Assembly: GCA_029298735.1 (NCBI GenBank)
Contig: JANSLP010000277.1
Location: 1 to 43,036 of the forward strand
DNA length: 43,036 bases
Direction: 5' to 3'
Source of the DNA: Ophiostoma sp. CBS 140.51
Lineage: Eukaryota; Ascomycota; Sordariomycetes; Ophiostomatales; Ophiostomataceae
The notes under the pieces were generated by a model. That model was not told where the DNA came from. It saw nothing but the letters and a program-made list of their open reading frames with translations, and ran no database searches. Positions 20,297-31,125 of the stretch are shown one piece after another. Each line of letters begins with the position of its first letter. Position 1 is the first letter of the stretch. The translations under genes and the position numbers were made by a program.

Positions 20297-20839
20297 TGTG
20301 AGTGTGATTTAGTGTGTTTTTGCGTTTTGAAATCGATTGTGTATTATTTATTGGCAAAAGTCGACGAGAAGGTATGCACGATGCGAAAATGGGCTGTGGA
20401 TATGGTGAGTTGTGATGGAAGCTGGAGATAGAGTGGCATATCGTGCAAAGCACGACGCGTCGCGGTCAGCAGCTAGGCAATTCCACTTAACGCGGTAGTG
20501 GTCCGTGCATCAATACACGAGACACATCACGTGTAGATAGACGTCGTATCGCTGTCAATGATAAAGAATTGATTAGATAAATTCACGTGTGGATCCTTAA
20601 CCCCGAAATATTTTTTTTCCCACCCTAAATTGAAAAATAGACCAGCCCCGGCTCACACGTGACGAGTTAGGGCTCCTCACCACAGAAAATTGTCCCGCTT
20701 GTCCTCGCAGGTCAAGATGGACTAGTTTTTTTTTATGTCGAACTTTTCCCTTTCCCTCTGAAATCTTCCTCTCCCCTCTCGACATCGACACCTCTTTCGA
20801 CAACCACATCAACATCACCGCCAACCCTTTGTCGACAAA
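20297..20839. promoter_or_regulatory. Divergent RFC5-RPL3 promoter with three TCACGTG sites
   Basis: TCACGTG lies at 20527-20533 and 20583-20589, and in the opposite orientation at 20656-20662. A CCCTAA (20623-20628) and a TTAGGG (20667-20672) lie among them. CACGTG is the core of Cbf1-type bHLH sites and TTAGGG that of Tbf1-type Myb sites; in several ascomycetes such as Candida these factors control ribosomal protein genes. The last 80 bases before the RPL3 start are pyrimidine-rich with repeated TCGAC. Which gene the sites serve cannot be told from sequence. Confidence 0.7.
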
Positions 20840-22575
20840 ATGTGAGTCGCAGCTCCCTCGAACAAAGACAGTCACTGTCTGTTTGCTCAACACTCCCGTT
20901 TCTGGAATTGCGGCGGCAATGCCGACATCGAAATCGACGTCGTCGCCGCTTTCTGCAACGATCACGAGCACCAAAAAATTTCAAAAAGACACAAACCACT
21001 GACAGACATTTTCAGGTCTCACCGCAAGTACGAGGCTCCTCGCCACGGTTCGCTCGCTTACCTTCCCCGGTACGATCTCTCTCCTTGTCGACTCTTCTTT
21101 TCTCGACAAAGCGCGATTCCCTCTCGTCGACTTTGAACATCGATCGAAAACAGGACGCAGCCGAGATCGAAATACTCGGAACATTGAACTAACAAATTTC
21201 ACAGGAAGCGGAGTGCCAGCCACCGTGGTCGCGTTAAGTCGTAAGTGACCCCCGGGAGGATTCATCTGATGGATTGGACGCCCAATACTGTCGCCTTCGA
21301 GACATGGGAAAATTGCTAACGTTTCTTCAAGCTTCCCCAAGGATGACCCGAAGAAGCCGGTCCACCTGACCGCCTCGCTCGGCTACAAGGCCGGTATGAC
21401 CACGATCGTTCGCGACCTCGACCGCCCCGGTGCCAAGTCGCACAAGAAGGAAGTGGTGGAAGCTGTGACAATTATTGATACCCCTCCTGTGCGTACGACG
21501 CAGCCCGCTTGGCATTTGCAAATTGCTTTGGAAATGCGCCAATGGCTAACATCTTTTTCTCCAGATGATCGTCGTGGGCCTTGTTGGGTACATCGAGACC
21601 CCCCGCGGCCTGCGGTCGCTTACTACTGTGTGGGCTGAGCATCTTGGTGACGAGCTGAAGCGCCGGTTCTACAAGAACTGGTACAAGAGCAAGAAGAAGG
21701 CTTTCACCAAGTACGCCAAGAAGCACTCTGAGTCCAAGGGCGCCTCCATCACCCGCGAGTTGGAGCGCATCCGGAAGTACTGCACGGTCGTCCGTGTCCT
21801 GGCCCACACCCAAATCCGCAAGACGCCCCTTAAGCAGAAGAAGGCTCACCTGATGGAGATCCAGGTCAACGGTGGCTCCATCGCCGACAAGGTTGAGTTC
21901 GGCCAGGGTCTGTTCGAGAAGCCCGTGTCCGTCGACACCATCTTCGAGCAGGACGAGGTCATCGACGTCATTGCCGTCACCAAGGGCCACGGTTTCACCG
22001 GTGTCACCGCTCGCTGGGGCACCAAGAAGCTGCCTCGCAAGACCCACAAGGGTCTGCGCAAGGTCGCCTGTATCGGTGCCTGGCACCCGGCCCACGTCCA
22101 GTGGACCGTTGCCCGTGCCGGTCAGGACGGTTACCACCACCGTACCTCTGTCAACCACAAGATCTACCGTGTTGGCAAGGGCGGTGCCGACGACAACGCC
22201 TCCACCGAGGTCGATGTCACCAAGAAGACCATCACTCCGTATGTTTACTCACTCATATTCTGCAGTTTATACTCTTCACTCTTTTTGTGCTTTGTGCTTT
22301 GTTACTAACTCCCTCCCAGCCTCGGTGGCTTCGTCCGCTACGGCGAGATCAACAACGACTTCGTCATGGTCAAGGGCTCCATCCCCGGTATCAAGAAGCG
22401 TGTCGTCACCCTCCGCAAGTCTCTGTTCGTCCACACCTCCAGAAAGGCCCTCGAGAAGGTCAACCTCAAGTGGATCGACACCTCGTCCGAGTTCGGTCAC
22501 GGTGCCTTCCAGACCCCTGCCGAGAAGCAGCAGGTCCAGGGTACCCTCAAGAAGGACTTGGTCGCCAGCTCATAA
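20840..22575 (+). CDS. RPL3: 60S ribosomal protein L3 (uL3), 392 aa, six exons
   Basis: Large-subunit protein that reaches the peptidyl-transferase centre. Exons: 20840-20841, 21016-21069, 21205-21240, 21332-21488, 21565-22238 and 22320-22575. Introns are 174, 135, 91, 76 and 81 bases, each with a clear branch site. The first coding exon is only the bases AT; the G of the start codon is the first base of exon 2. The protein then reads MSHRKYEAPRHGSLAYLPRK, the invariant uL3 start, and runs through VHLTASLGYKAGMTTIVRD, GLRSLTTVWAEHL, KSKKKAFTKYAKKH and VKGSIPGIKKR. The conserved W-finger region HPAHVQWTVARAGQDGYHHRT is intact. Length agrees with the family (387-392). Codon use is strongly biased to C-ending codons, as expected for a very highly expressed gene. 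Four of the five introns crowd the first quarter of the gene, a common arrangement for ribosomal protein genes. Confidence 0.98.
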
Positions 22576-23525
22576 ACAGTTTCATCAGAAATGGTGTAGG
22601 TTGTTTGATGACGAGTTTGTGGCTCCGGTTCGGCCTTGTGTACAATGGATGGGCGATATAAAAAGCAGCGGACAGGAAAATCGGGATGGGCTTTGCGCTA
22701 TTTATTTCATGTTTCTTCGTTTATCTGTTGTTTTGCTTGTTGGGAGAACGCTTTGGGAGCTGTTCTTCTTCTCCCAGGAACCAAAAAAGAATTTGTCTCG
22801 CGGGGCGGACTGGCCATGCCATGCAGCTCCCATCCATTTCGGAAGCGCACTGGCCACTGGCGCCGCGCGAAACGGGGGATAAAAAAAACTAAAAGAATGA
22901 GCAAAAACATTGAAAGATACTCCAAAACATTTCTGTCCGTGCCATTATATACTTTGAATTTATGTGAAGTCTTATCGTAATAAGTGAGTGAAACGAAATG
23001 CAGTGCGACTGTTGTGTGTCGTGCCTTCCACTTTGCAGTGCAGAATGTGTATGAGTGTGTGTGGGCCACGCCTGTTAAAGCCGATGCTGCTAGGGAGGGA
23101 AGGCTTTGTTGCGTCATGGCCACTCCTTCCCCAAGTCGCGAAAATTGCCCCTCCAATCCAGGCTTCAGGGAAAGAACAACCAGAGACAGCTGACCGATTT
23201 GCCCACGCACATTTGATCGCACCTTCCCGTCCATTACCTTCTTCCCCAATCTACTCGTCAGTCGAGCCAATCGTACCACAGCAGCAGCCACGATCCAGGC
23301 AAATACTTAAAGCTGGCGTCCCCCGTGAGCCCCCGACTTGGAAGCTTTGTCGTCCGAGCCACGACAAACCGCACACAGCTCGCCAGACGCATTCCTCTTG
23401 TCATTTCGCAAACACAAGCTCGCTACCAACTACAGCGACGGAGCCAGAACGCATCTCCCACATACACACAAACCTTTCTACCAACACAATACCCCATTTC
23501 GCACTTTTCCACATCCCCTGTCATC
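22576..23525. other. RPL3 3' region and promoter of the 23526 gene
   Basis: The first 400 bases are AT-richer and fit the RPL3 3' untranslated region and terminator. From about 23130 on, the plus strand is C/A-rich with few G, as in fungal 5' leaders. A frame in phase with the downstream protein stays open from 23217 to 23525 but contains no ATG (see findings). No other gene is supported. Confidence 0.5.
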
Positions 23526-24097
23526 ATGTCTTCCGACGACGCCTATGCAGCCTTCCTCGACAAGGCCAACGAGGACCCCAACGCCGGCCGCGCGACCACA
23601 AACGGCGCAAACGGCGTAAATGGCCACAGCGACACCAACGGCGTCAATGGCGTGAACAGTGCCCACTCGAAACAGGTCCCGGAGAGACTCGTCACGGCAG
23701 CCAAGGACCAATTCTACGTTAGTGACTCAGACGAGCCTTGGGTGCCGGTGAGCTTTGACATTGGCCAGGCCACCAGCCTGCCCAACGAGGGTGAGTACCC
23801 CGTGCATCATCTTTCTGTATAATCGCACCTTATAACAGCCTGCTAACACGTCCAGACGACTTCATCAAGGCTGCAGGACTTAAGCAGTCCGCCGACAACA
23901 TTACGATCCTCGACCCTGTCGACTGGGACTCACAGGGCCAGTACAAGCCCCTGATTGACGAGCTCCGGCTCGAGTCCCAGGGCAACGATGTGCGCGTGTA
24001 CCGCGTTCAGATTGACTCGACACGGGTCGAGTACTGGCTGGTATCGCAGCTCGACGGCAATCTGCTTGGCTACAAGGCCAAGGCGATTGAGAGCTAG
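23526..24097 (+). CDS. Conserved-looking small protein of unknown function, 168 aa
   Basis: Two exons, 23526-23790 and 23856-24097. The 65-base intron has donor GTGAGT, branch CTAAC and acceptor TCCAG. The start at 23526 (ATCATGTC) is the first ATG in frame and gives MSSDDAYAAFLDKANEDP. An Asn-, Gly- and Ala-rich linker follows (residues about 18-45). The compact second half contains DEPWVPVSFDI, DDFIKAAGL, NDVRVYRVQIDSTRVEYWLV and DGNLLGYKAKAIES at the end. The alternating hydrophobic strands in the second half suggest a small beta-rich fold. I recall this pattern from uncharacterised Pezizomycotina proteins and know no function. There is no membrane segment or catalytic motif. The upstream in-frame extension has presequence-like composition but lacks an ATG, so I did not include it. 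Confidence 0.8.
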
Positions 24098-24612
24098 AAG
24101 GTGGCGGCGACAAGAGTTAAACGAAATATCATCATTGCGAGGGAAAGAGACGACTATTAGTGTACGAAAGGAAGAGGAGGAAAGAAACATGCATGATTAC
24201 ATTTGCCAATGAGAGAAAATCGACATCAGTTTTACATCTTGACTGTTTCCCTACACCGAAGTGTTCTATCGCTGTGATATTGACCCGTGAGCAAGTTTGC
24301 GATGGACGAGGTCATCTCTATTGTTGGTATTATATAAGCCTACGCCCCCCATTGACGACCTGTGAATTCTTTTTATTGTTGACCCTGGGGAGAGCTAGAA
24401 CCGGGGCCGCGCCTCGTGACCTCCGTCTCCTAGGATGTTTTGGCTAACTTGCTCAGATATCAGATGAAATCCCAACAAGATCCCCGTCATTTGCATGAGA
24501 CTGCGATGGCGTGAACTTCACCAAACCGCCGCGTGCACATTAAAATATATTTATCGCAACATCTTTACTCGTCTTTCATCTTTATTATTCGGATCGCAGC
24601 GCCAACAACACC
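24098..24612. other. Intergenic region, no gene seen
   Basis: This is the 3' region of the 23526 gene followed by the upstream region of the 24613 gene. The only frames are short. An AT-rich patch (24538-24600) precedes the CAACACCATGG start context at 24613. Confidence 0.5.
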
Positions 24613-26900
24613 ATGGACGTGCCGGACGAACCAGGAAGCGAGCATGGCAGCATCGGCGACGTTGACAACTCAGACACCGGTGTCACCTTCAACGACAGCC
24701 CGACACTGCCCTTCAGCTTCGCGGTTGACGCGGAGGAGGGCCAAGATTCAGCCGGCGACGAGATTTCTCATGCCGAAGAAGTTGATGCCGAAGAAGTTGA
24801 TGCCGAAGAAGTCAGCCCCGAAGAGGTCGAAGACGTCGACACAAACGGTGGAATCAGCAACAATGACTGGCACCAGCCGGTGTCTCCTCTCTCGTCCTCG
24901 CCCCGTTCGGTACACTCGGAGACGCCTCTCCCCAAGATGAAGGTGACCATGTCTTTCATGAAGGCCTACAAGGCAATGCGCGGGCCGCGCGACGTGGAGC
25001 CAAGTCCACTGTTTGGCTGTTTTATCAAGTCGCAGCAGCAGAAGTGCAACGCAAATAGCCCTGGACAAGAGACGGAAGACCCATTCAAGCTCGCCGGGCG
25101 CGACGAAGTCAAGTTCAGTCAAAAACAATTTTGGATGACTTGGATTTCTCTCTCCTTTTTCAGTGTCCAACATGCGTGGATATGAAGCTTACCATTTTGT
25201 GACAGGCTCCTAAATGACGTCAACGATGCGATCATCCGCGACTGTGTCGAAGACAAGGGAAAGCACAAGGCCCGGCCCTTTGTGCATGACAAAATCGACG
25301 ACGACGAAGCGGGGCGCCAGACTGTCTTCTACTTTGAGCAGCCGGCCACTCTGCCTCTATTTCCAGACGAGAGTCGAGGTGTTCCAACGAACCGCCACGA
25401 AAGGAAGAGTAGCGACGGCTCTGACAGCACCCAAGAAGACGATGACAGCGCCATAGCTGACCACCCTTTGGATCACGTCAAGTTGGACAAGGGTTGGATG
25501 AAGGCAAACGGGCCATTCAAGACGGAAGGTAGGTACAGTCAACTGCCCAACAACCAAAAACACACGCTGACGGACGGCTTGACCACAGTGGAAGATTCAT
25601 ACGTATCCGACGACGACGGTGACCCTGCCGAGGTCCGCATTTCGCCGGCCATCTTTCGGGCTCTGGCAGCCGGCTGCACAGTCGACAATGTCGACACTTT
25701 GTGCCAGACAGTTTCGGAAGAAGAGGTGTCTCTTCGTCCCCTCACGCCACAGGACAAGATCATGAAAGCGTCCATGGACACGACACACCGCAACAATGTT
25801 GCTCCGTACTGCCACCGTCGGCAATTTGACATCCACACCGGGGAGGAATTGAGCCCTGCATACCGTATCGAGCCCGGGTCGGTCGGTTCTCTTCTGTGGA
25901 CGCCGCCTGGAGTGACGCCAGAGCGAGCTGGAGTCTACCTACTCCTTCTCCAGGAAGGCCAAGGCGAACAACAGCAGCCGGCCCGCGGAACGGGTATGCC
26001 TTCGCTATTCCAGCGGATGGCGCCATGGGATTGTCAAGAGCTGCGCGACCGTTTATACGGAGGGATGCAGGATGACAAGTCAAAGTCGACCTCATCGTCC
26101 TCGTTGGATGGCTCATCATCCGGTGGCTCGGACAGTGGTGACAAGAAAAAGCGTAGACTGATGACATTCACTAAGGTACGCCACTACCTTTGGTCCCCTT
26201 TCCTGCTTCAATTCGACACACTAACAGCTTTTGCGGAATACAGTCCGAAGTCAACGAAGCCGTCCACAACTGCCATTTTGATCCCGAAGCGGTCACGTTG
26301 ACGCCTGTTGATATCAGCCATAACCGCAACGGCACAGGAAGAGCGGGCCCTCGCCACTCCAACTGGAGAGCCAACAGCGTCAGAATGGCCGCCGGTGTTG
26401 CCACCGAGAGAGCTCTCCTCCAGACATTCCACGACAGCTGGCGCACCATCCAAGATGGGCAAGCCATTAATGCCAGTCTGGTCGCGGCCAACGAGGAGAC
26501 ACAAGCGGCCATCACGGCCCAGGCCCGCTGCCTTGCCAGCATTGAACATCAACTCGAAGCCTGCCGGAAAGCCGAGCTTGCACGCCAGCTCAAAGATGCA
26601 CAGAAGCACTACCAACTACAGTGCGAGGCCGAGCGGCAGGCCCAGAGACGCCGCCGCCGCCGTGAGCGTGTGGTGCGGGGCATCAATGAGCACCTCCAAA
26701 GTCTGCGAACGACGGTGGGAGAGACCAAGGCACGGCTGGCACAGGGGCGGGAGCTGAAGGCTGTTTTGGCGCAGAGACTGCGTGATGGTGAGGCTCGACT
26801 GGAGAGACTGTGCCGGGACCATAGTGTGGCCAATGCGGCGGACTTGTCCAAGGTTCTGACCGAACAGCTGGCTTGCATGGGTGTCAAAGAGGATGTGTGA
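24613..26900 (+). CDS. Unrecognised acidic, coiled-coil protein, about 688 aa, four exons
   Basis: Proposed exons: 24613-25112, 25206-25528, 25589-26175 and 26244-26900. The last intron (26176-26243; GTACGC, CACTAAC, TACAG) is firm. The middle one (25529-25588; GTAGGT, GCTGAC, CCACAG) is 60 bases long with no stop, so it could also be read through. The first is required because the exon-1 frame ends at 25185, but its donor (GTTCAG) is weak and the exact site is uncertain. Residues 1-80 are very acidic, with a VDAEE repeat. KMKVTMSFMKAYKAMRGPRD and PQDKIMKASMD mark more ordered parts. The last 200 residues are rich in Ala, Arg, Gln and Glu and look like a long coiled coil (RQLKDAQKHYQLQCEAE, then RRRRRRERVV). 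No catalytic motif or membrane segment is present. Possibly a scaffold, chromatin or cytoskeletal protein; no family was recognised. Confidence 0.7.
24772..24813 (+). repeat. 15-base in-frame tandem repeat encoding Val-Asp-Ala-Glu-Glu
   Basis: The unit GCCGAAGAAGTTGAT is present twice exactly, plus a partial third copy. It lies in the acidic N-terminal part of the 24613 protein. Being a multiple of three it can vary in copy number without shifting the frame. Confidence 0.9.
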
Positions 26901-27370
26901 TGGAGGTCGTCTCCAGGGTACCGTTGTTTATATCTGTCGTTGGCCACGGCGGCCAGAAGCTCCTTGTGTCGAGTTCTCTCAGTCTTAAGCGACAAACAAA
27001 GTTCAAAGCAAGAAACATAATATGCCAAAGAAAAAAAAACGTGAAAATATATATCATGAGCAGAGTATCGTATGTTACAGTCCAAAAAAGGTAGTTTTCC
27101 CGCTAACCGTCGCCCGCCCGCCGGAAAGTGATTTTTGTATTTTTGTAGCCCCCCAAAACGCCAGTATGCCAGATGACAAAAGTAGTAGTAGTAGTAAAGC
27201 AAAACCCAAGAGAAACAATGAATGAGAGATGATGTGAGTTGTTGTAAGAGTGAGTGGGCGGGGAGATGCATGCCCTAGAATATGTGCGTAAATGTGAGGA
27301 GACGACATCAAAGCGTGAGAGTAATAAAGTGGGAGAGGAGAAACAATTAAACAGGACGACGCATCGTCAC
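26901..27370. other. Convergent 3' region between the 24613 gene and MGE1
   Basis: AT-rich 3' ends of two convergent genes. A short run of AGT triplets lies at about 27181-27196. No gene is seen. Confidence 0.55.
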
Positions 27371-28228
27371 TTATTTATTGTTGACAACGCCAACCTTGGC
27401 GGCACGCAGGACACGGCCGTTGAGGCGGAAGCCCTTCTGCTGGGTGTGGAAGACGGTGTTGTGCTCCTTGTCGGGCATGGGCGTCATAAAAGTGGCCTCG
27501 TGCTCGTTGGGGTTGAACTTGTCGCCGTTAGGGTCGAAGCGCTCGAGGCCGTGCTTCTTGAGCGTCTGCACCAGAACGTTCTCGGTCATCTTGAGACCGT
27601 CAACCAGGTTCACAAGGTCCTGGTTACCCTCCTCACCCTCACCCTTGGTCGCAGCCTTGGCCAGTGCTGATTCGGGCACCATGGACAGCGCGCGGTCCAA
27701 GTTGTCGACGCTGTCGACGAGGTCCTTGGAGAAGCCGGTAATGGCAAAGTCGCGGGCCGACTTGATCTCGCGTTGTGTGCGCTCCTGCAGGTTGCGGAAG
27801 TCGGCAACCGAGCGAAGGAATTTGTCCTGCGAGCGTTAGCGGGGAGCATTGAAAGAGGGGAACGATATATACGGTCATGGGAAGAGGGCTACCTTCCACT
27901 CGAGAGCCTCCTTGGTCTTGGTCTCGAGATCCTTGCGCAGAGCAGCAGCATCGGCGGCGCTCAACGGCTCGCCGGCCGCCTCGCCCTCCTTGGCGGCGTC
28001 GGCAGCCTCAGTCTTTGCACCATCCTTGGCCGCATCGGACTCGCTGCTGTACCACCGGCTGGAAGCAACGGATAGAGGCTGTCTTGACCGGACGGCAAAG
28101 TTGTTGGCGGCTGCGCTGCGGAAGGGCGAAGCGGTCTGGAGGAAGGGCGAGGTGGCGGCAGTAGCGCGCGGGACACGGGCGGCCATGCGCGCGGCCTTGG
28201 AGGGGGCGGAAGCAAACTGGCGAAGCAT
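27371..28228 (-). CDS. MGE1: Mitochondrial GrpE-type nucleotide exchange factor, 263 aa
   Basis: Mge1 releases ADP from mitochondrial Hsp70 (Ssc1) in the matrix and so drives protein import and folding. Exons on the minus strand are 28228-27893 and 27826-27371, with a 66-base phase-0 intron (GTAGCC, GCTAAC, CGCAG). The first 60 or so residues are rich in Arg, Ala and Ser without acidic residues (MLRQFASAPSKAARMAARVP to SSRWYSSE), a mitochondrial presequence. A Lys/Glu/Ala-rich coiled-coil region follows. The GrpE core reads DFRNLQERTQREIKSARDFA, then VDSVDNLDRALSMV, KMTENVLVQTLKKHGLERF and GDKFNPNEHEATFM. It ends in a beta-domain, GFRLNGRVLRAAKVGVV. These are the expected GrpE signatures in order, and the length is normal for fungal Mge1 with presequence. 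Confidence 0.96.
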
Positions 28229-29228
28229 TTTGGAGGTGGGAGGAGGTTGTCGAAGGGTATATCGAGATCGAGGTCAAAGTGGTGATGGTGGGGGGGAAGA
28301 AGAAGAGAAAGTGGCGAGAGCAACAATTGTCGGCGGCACAAATGCGATGGACTATCACGAAAATTAAAGCCGAGGCGGACTGCTGTGATATAATATAGCA
28401 ACTGGATTTTACACCCTCGGGTTAAGCTCGTCGTTGAATATTTTTCTCAGTTTAGGTGGAGGGGGTTAGAAGGGGAGCTCTTTTTACCTCTTTTTTACAG
28501 TTTTTTTTTTCTCTTACAAGTCTTCTACCTACGACGTTCGGGTTCTACCGCCAATTGCGCCTGCCATTTTCCACCCTGACCTGACCCTTGCACCACACCT
28601 TCCTTCCACAGTGACTGACTCCGAGAACACACTGAAAATCTTGCATGCCCAGAAGACACAAAGGAAGGTCTCCATTTATTTCCTCCGTTTCCGGCCGTAT
28701 GCCATCTCTGGTTGGCCAATCTGAGGGAAGCACCTGTTGGATAGGTGCGCGGCTGGCGTACTGGTAAGAGTTGGAAACAGGGCCTCACGTGCCCCAGCTT
28801 CGGTGCCTACTTTCGCTATTGTGTGAGCGACAATAGCACTGAAAGTGGTACCCCTTGGGCGTGCTTTTAGTACCACCGCCACCCAAATGAGCCATGAACC
28901 AATGAAAGCGAGCACCTGCCTTGCGCTGTTGCCCTTTTTTTGCGAAGCCAGTTCCGCCTTCTGCTCTGCGTCGCGCGAAGCTCTTCTTTTGACTTCTCGC
29001 CATCCTCCACCTCACGATAATCTGAGGACAACCCTGACGACGCCGACGATCCTGCGCGCCTCGCGACGATATTGACGACGGCCTGAATCTCGCCGGCATC
29101 AACAAGGCTCTGTATTCAACAGTTTCTTCGTCGACATCCTCCCTCTCCTTCGTTTCTCCGACCTCCTTCACCTCCTCCTCACCTTTTTTTTCTTCTATCT
29201 CGACCTTCGCCCTCACACACCACCCACC
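28229..29228. promoter_or_regulatory. Divergent MGE1-RPB3 promoter region
   Basis: 1.0 kb lies between two divergent start codons. It contains a TCACGTG at 28785-28791, a CCAAT at about 28893, and a pyrimidine-rich RPB3 leader (29120-29228) with TCGAC at 29131-29135 and 29200-29204 and the start context CCACCATGG. A T-run lies at about 28500-28510. Frames in this stretch do not look like protein. Confidence 0.5.
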
Positions 29229-30364
29229 ATGGACTACGACGCGATGCTTATGGACGACGGCGAGTCGTTTGGCCCCGCCGTCAAAATCTCCCAGGCCGAC
29301 CTCGAGCGCGTCAAGTTTGAGCTCACAAACGTCGACCTCTCTTTTGCCAACTCCGTGCGCCGCATCGTCCTCGCCGAAGTGCCCACGATCGCCATTGACA
29401 TTGTCGAGGTCGAGGAGAATACGAGCGTGCTCGCCGACGAGTTTATCGCCCACCGTCTGGGTCTTGTGCCTCTCAACTCCAAAAACGCCGACGACGTCGT
29501 CTACTCCCGCGACTGCGACTGCGAGCAGTACTGCGAGCTCTGCTCCATCAAGCTGACCCTGCATGCCAAGTGCACCAGCGACGAGATTATGAAGGTCTAC
29601 GCGCGCGATCTGGTTGTGGACCCGTCGCGGCCGAACCAGTGGGTGGGCACGCCCGTGATCCGCGACCCTGACGGTCTTGGCGTTATGATAGCCAAACTGC
29701 GCAAGGGACAGGAGCTGCAGATGACGTGTATCGCGAAAAAGGGCATTGCCAAGGAGCACGCCAAATGGTGTCCGACGTCTGCCGTGGGCTTCGAGTACGA
29801 CCCGCACAACAAGCTGCACCACCTGGACATGTGGTATGAGCAGGATCCAGCAAAGGAGTGGTAAGTCATGCGCAACCCCAGAACATCCTCTTTGGCTTCC
29901 ACACTCTCCCTAACAACTTCAGGCCCCCAAGTGAAAACGCTGGCCTCGAGGAGCCGCCCCAAGAGGGCGAGGTGTTTGACTACGACGCTGTCCCGGGTCG
30001 CTTCTACTACGACATCGAGTCCACGGGACAAATGGACCCGGACGCCATCGTCCAGAACGGCATCAAGGCCCTGCAGCAGAAGCTGGCTGCACTGATCCAC
30101 GAACTCAATGCGACAGAAGGCGGCGGCGGCGGCATGGACGACGATCTCGGCGGCAACGACGACTACAACCCGCAGTCCCCCGAGTACAACGGCATGAACG
30201 GTGGCGGCGGTGGTGGTGACTCGTGGGGCCAGGACCAGGGCTACACGACGCCATACGCCGGTGGAGGTGGTGGCGGTGGTGGTCAGGGCGGCTGGGGTGC
30301 TGGCGGCACGACACCATACGGCCAGACGCCGTACGGCAATGCTGGCCAGTCAGGCTGGAACTGA
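29229..30364 (+). CDS. RPB3: RNA polymerase II subunit RPB3, 357 aa
   Basis: Rpb3 pairs with Rpb11 as the alpha-like dimer on which RNA polymerase II assembles in the nucleus. Exons are 29229-29860 and 29923-30364, with a 62-base intron (GTAAGT, CCTAAC, TTCAG). The dimerisation domain opens with VKFELTNVDLSFANSVRRIV and AEVPTIAIDIVEVEENTSVL. The zinc site is CDCEQYCELC, with Cys at residues 96, 98, 102 and 105, as in yeast Rpb3. After WCPTSAVGFEYDPHNKLHH the second alpha-like segment ends in IVQNGIKALQQKLAALIHEL. The last 80 or so residues are a Gly-, Asn- and Tyr-rich tail with repeats such as TTPYGQTPYG, probably disordered. Gly-rich Rpb3 tails are usual in filamentous ascomycetes, so I do not think it abnormal. 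Confidence 0.97.
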
Positions 30365-31125
30365 GTCAGAAATGATGACGTTAGGACGGCGAGAGGGTGT
30401 GACGAGGACACACCCTCATTTATTTCCAATACTCTTTTGTATTTTACCATACCATCATATTTGGCTGGTTGGCAAGACGGCGGCGGCGTTCTAGGGGAAT
30501 CTTTTTCGGTTTTTTATATGCCTGGCTTTGATTTGTTGCGCTTGATTTCCACCGCGATCTATTCTATTTTCACACCAAAAAACTGCGAGGGAGGGGAAAA
30601 ATAAAAAGAGCAAAGACTTTACGTTGATTTATATGGTTGGTGTTTTTTAGAAGACGAAGAGCACATCAATACCACAAATAGGGGAAGGAGAGCGAATCTC
30701 CAATATTATTAGACTTACAAAAAACAAAATTTAGTACCCCAACACACAATATGCAAGGCTGACGGTGACACAAGAAAAGCTGAACAATCAAATAAAAAAT
30801 GTGCAAATAAAACGAACGCCAAGTCCACATATGCAGGGCGGAAGTGCCGTTATATCGGAGGCAACAAAATGACACTCTATCTGTCTCTTGTCTATCCATA
30901 TTTATGAAGAAAGAAAACAGGACAAAAAAACAACGGGAAAAAGAGCAATGCGAACAAATAAAATGAAAAACAGGAATATCCACATTAGATATCCAACCGT
31001 CTAGAATTCTAGTGAAAAAAAAGAAAAGAAAACTAGACGCCAGCCATGAATGCAAGAATGATATAACCAAAATAACAAAGTAATGCAAAACGTCAAAAAT
31101 GCACAAGAGACAGATTAATGGTATA
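30365..31125. other. Convergent 3' region between RPB3 and DIC1
   Basis: AT-rich 3' ends of RPB3 and DIC1. A perfect 9-base inverted repeat (30393-30401 and 30409-30417, loop of seven) lies 28 bases past the RPB3 stop. No gene is seen; the long frame on the minus strand (30666-31106) is Phe-, Ser- and Leu-rich low-complexity sequence. Confidence 0.55.

Noticed and set aside
21241..21331. CTGATGG in RPL3 intron 3 as a possible C/D-box snoRNA
   Set aside because: No proper C box (RUGAUGA) with a matching D box and terminal stem; the other RPL3 introns also lack both boxes.
21472..22158. 228-codon minus-strand frame opposite RPL3
   Set aside because: Antisense shadow of a gene with extreme codon bias.
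23325..23525. Treating the 23526 gene as starting at 23325
   Set aside because: The codon at 23325 is GTG, not ATG; a eukaryotic start there would need special evidence. Listed as a finding rather than annotated.
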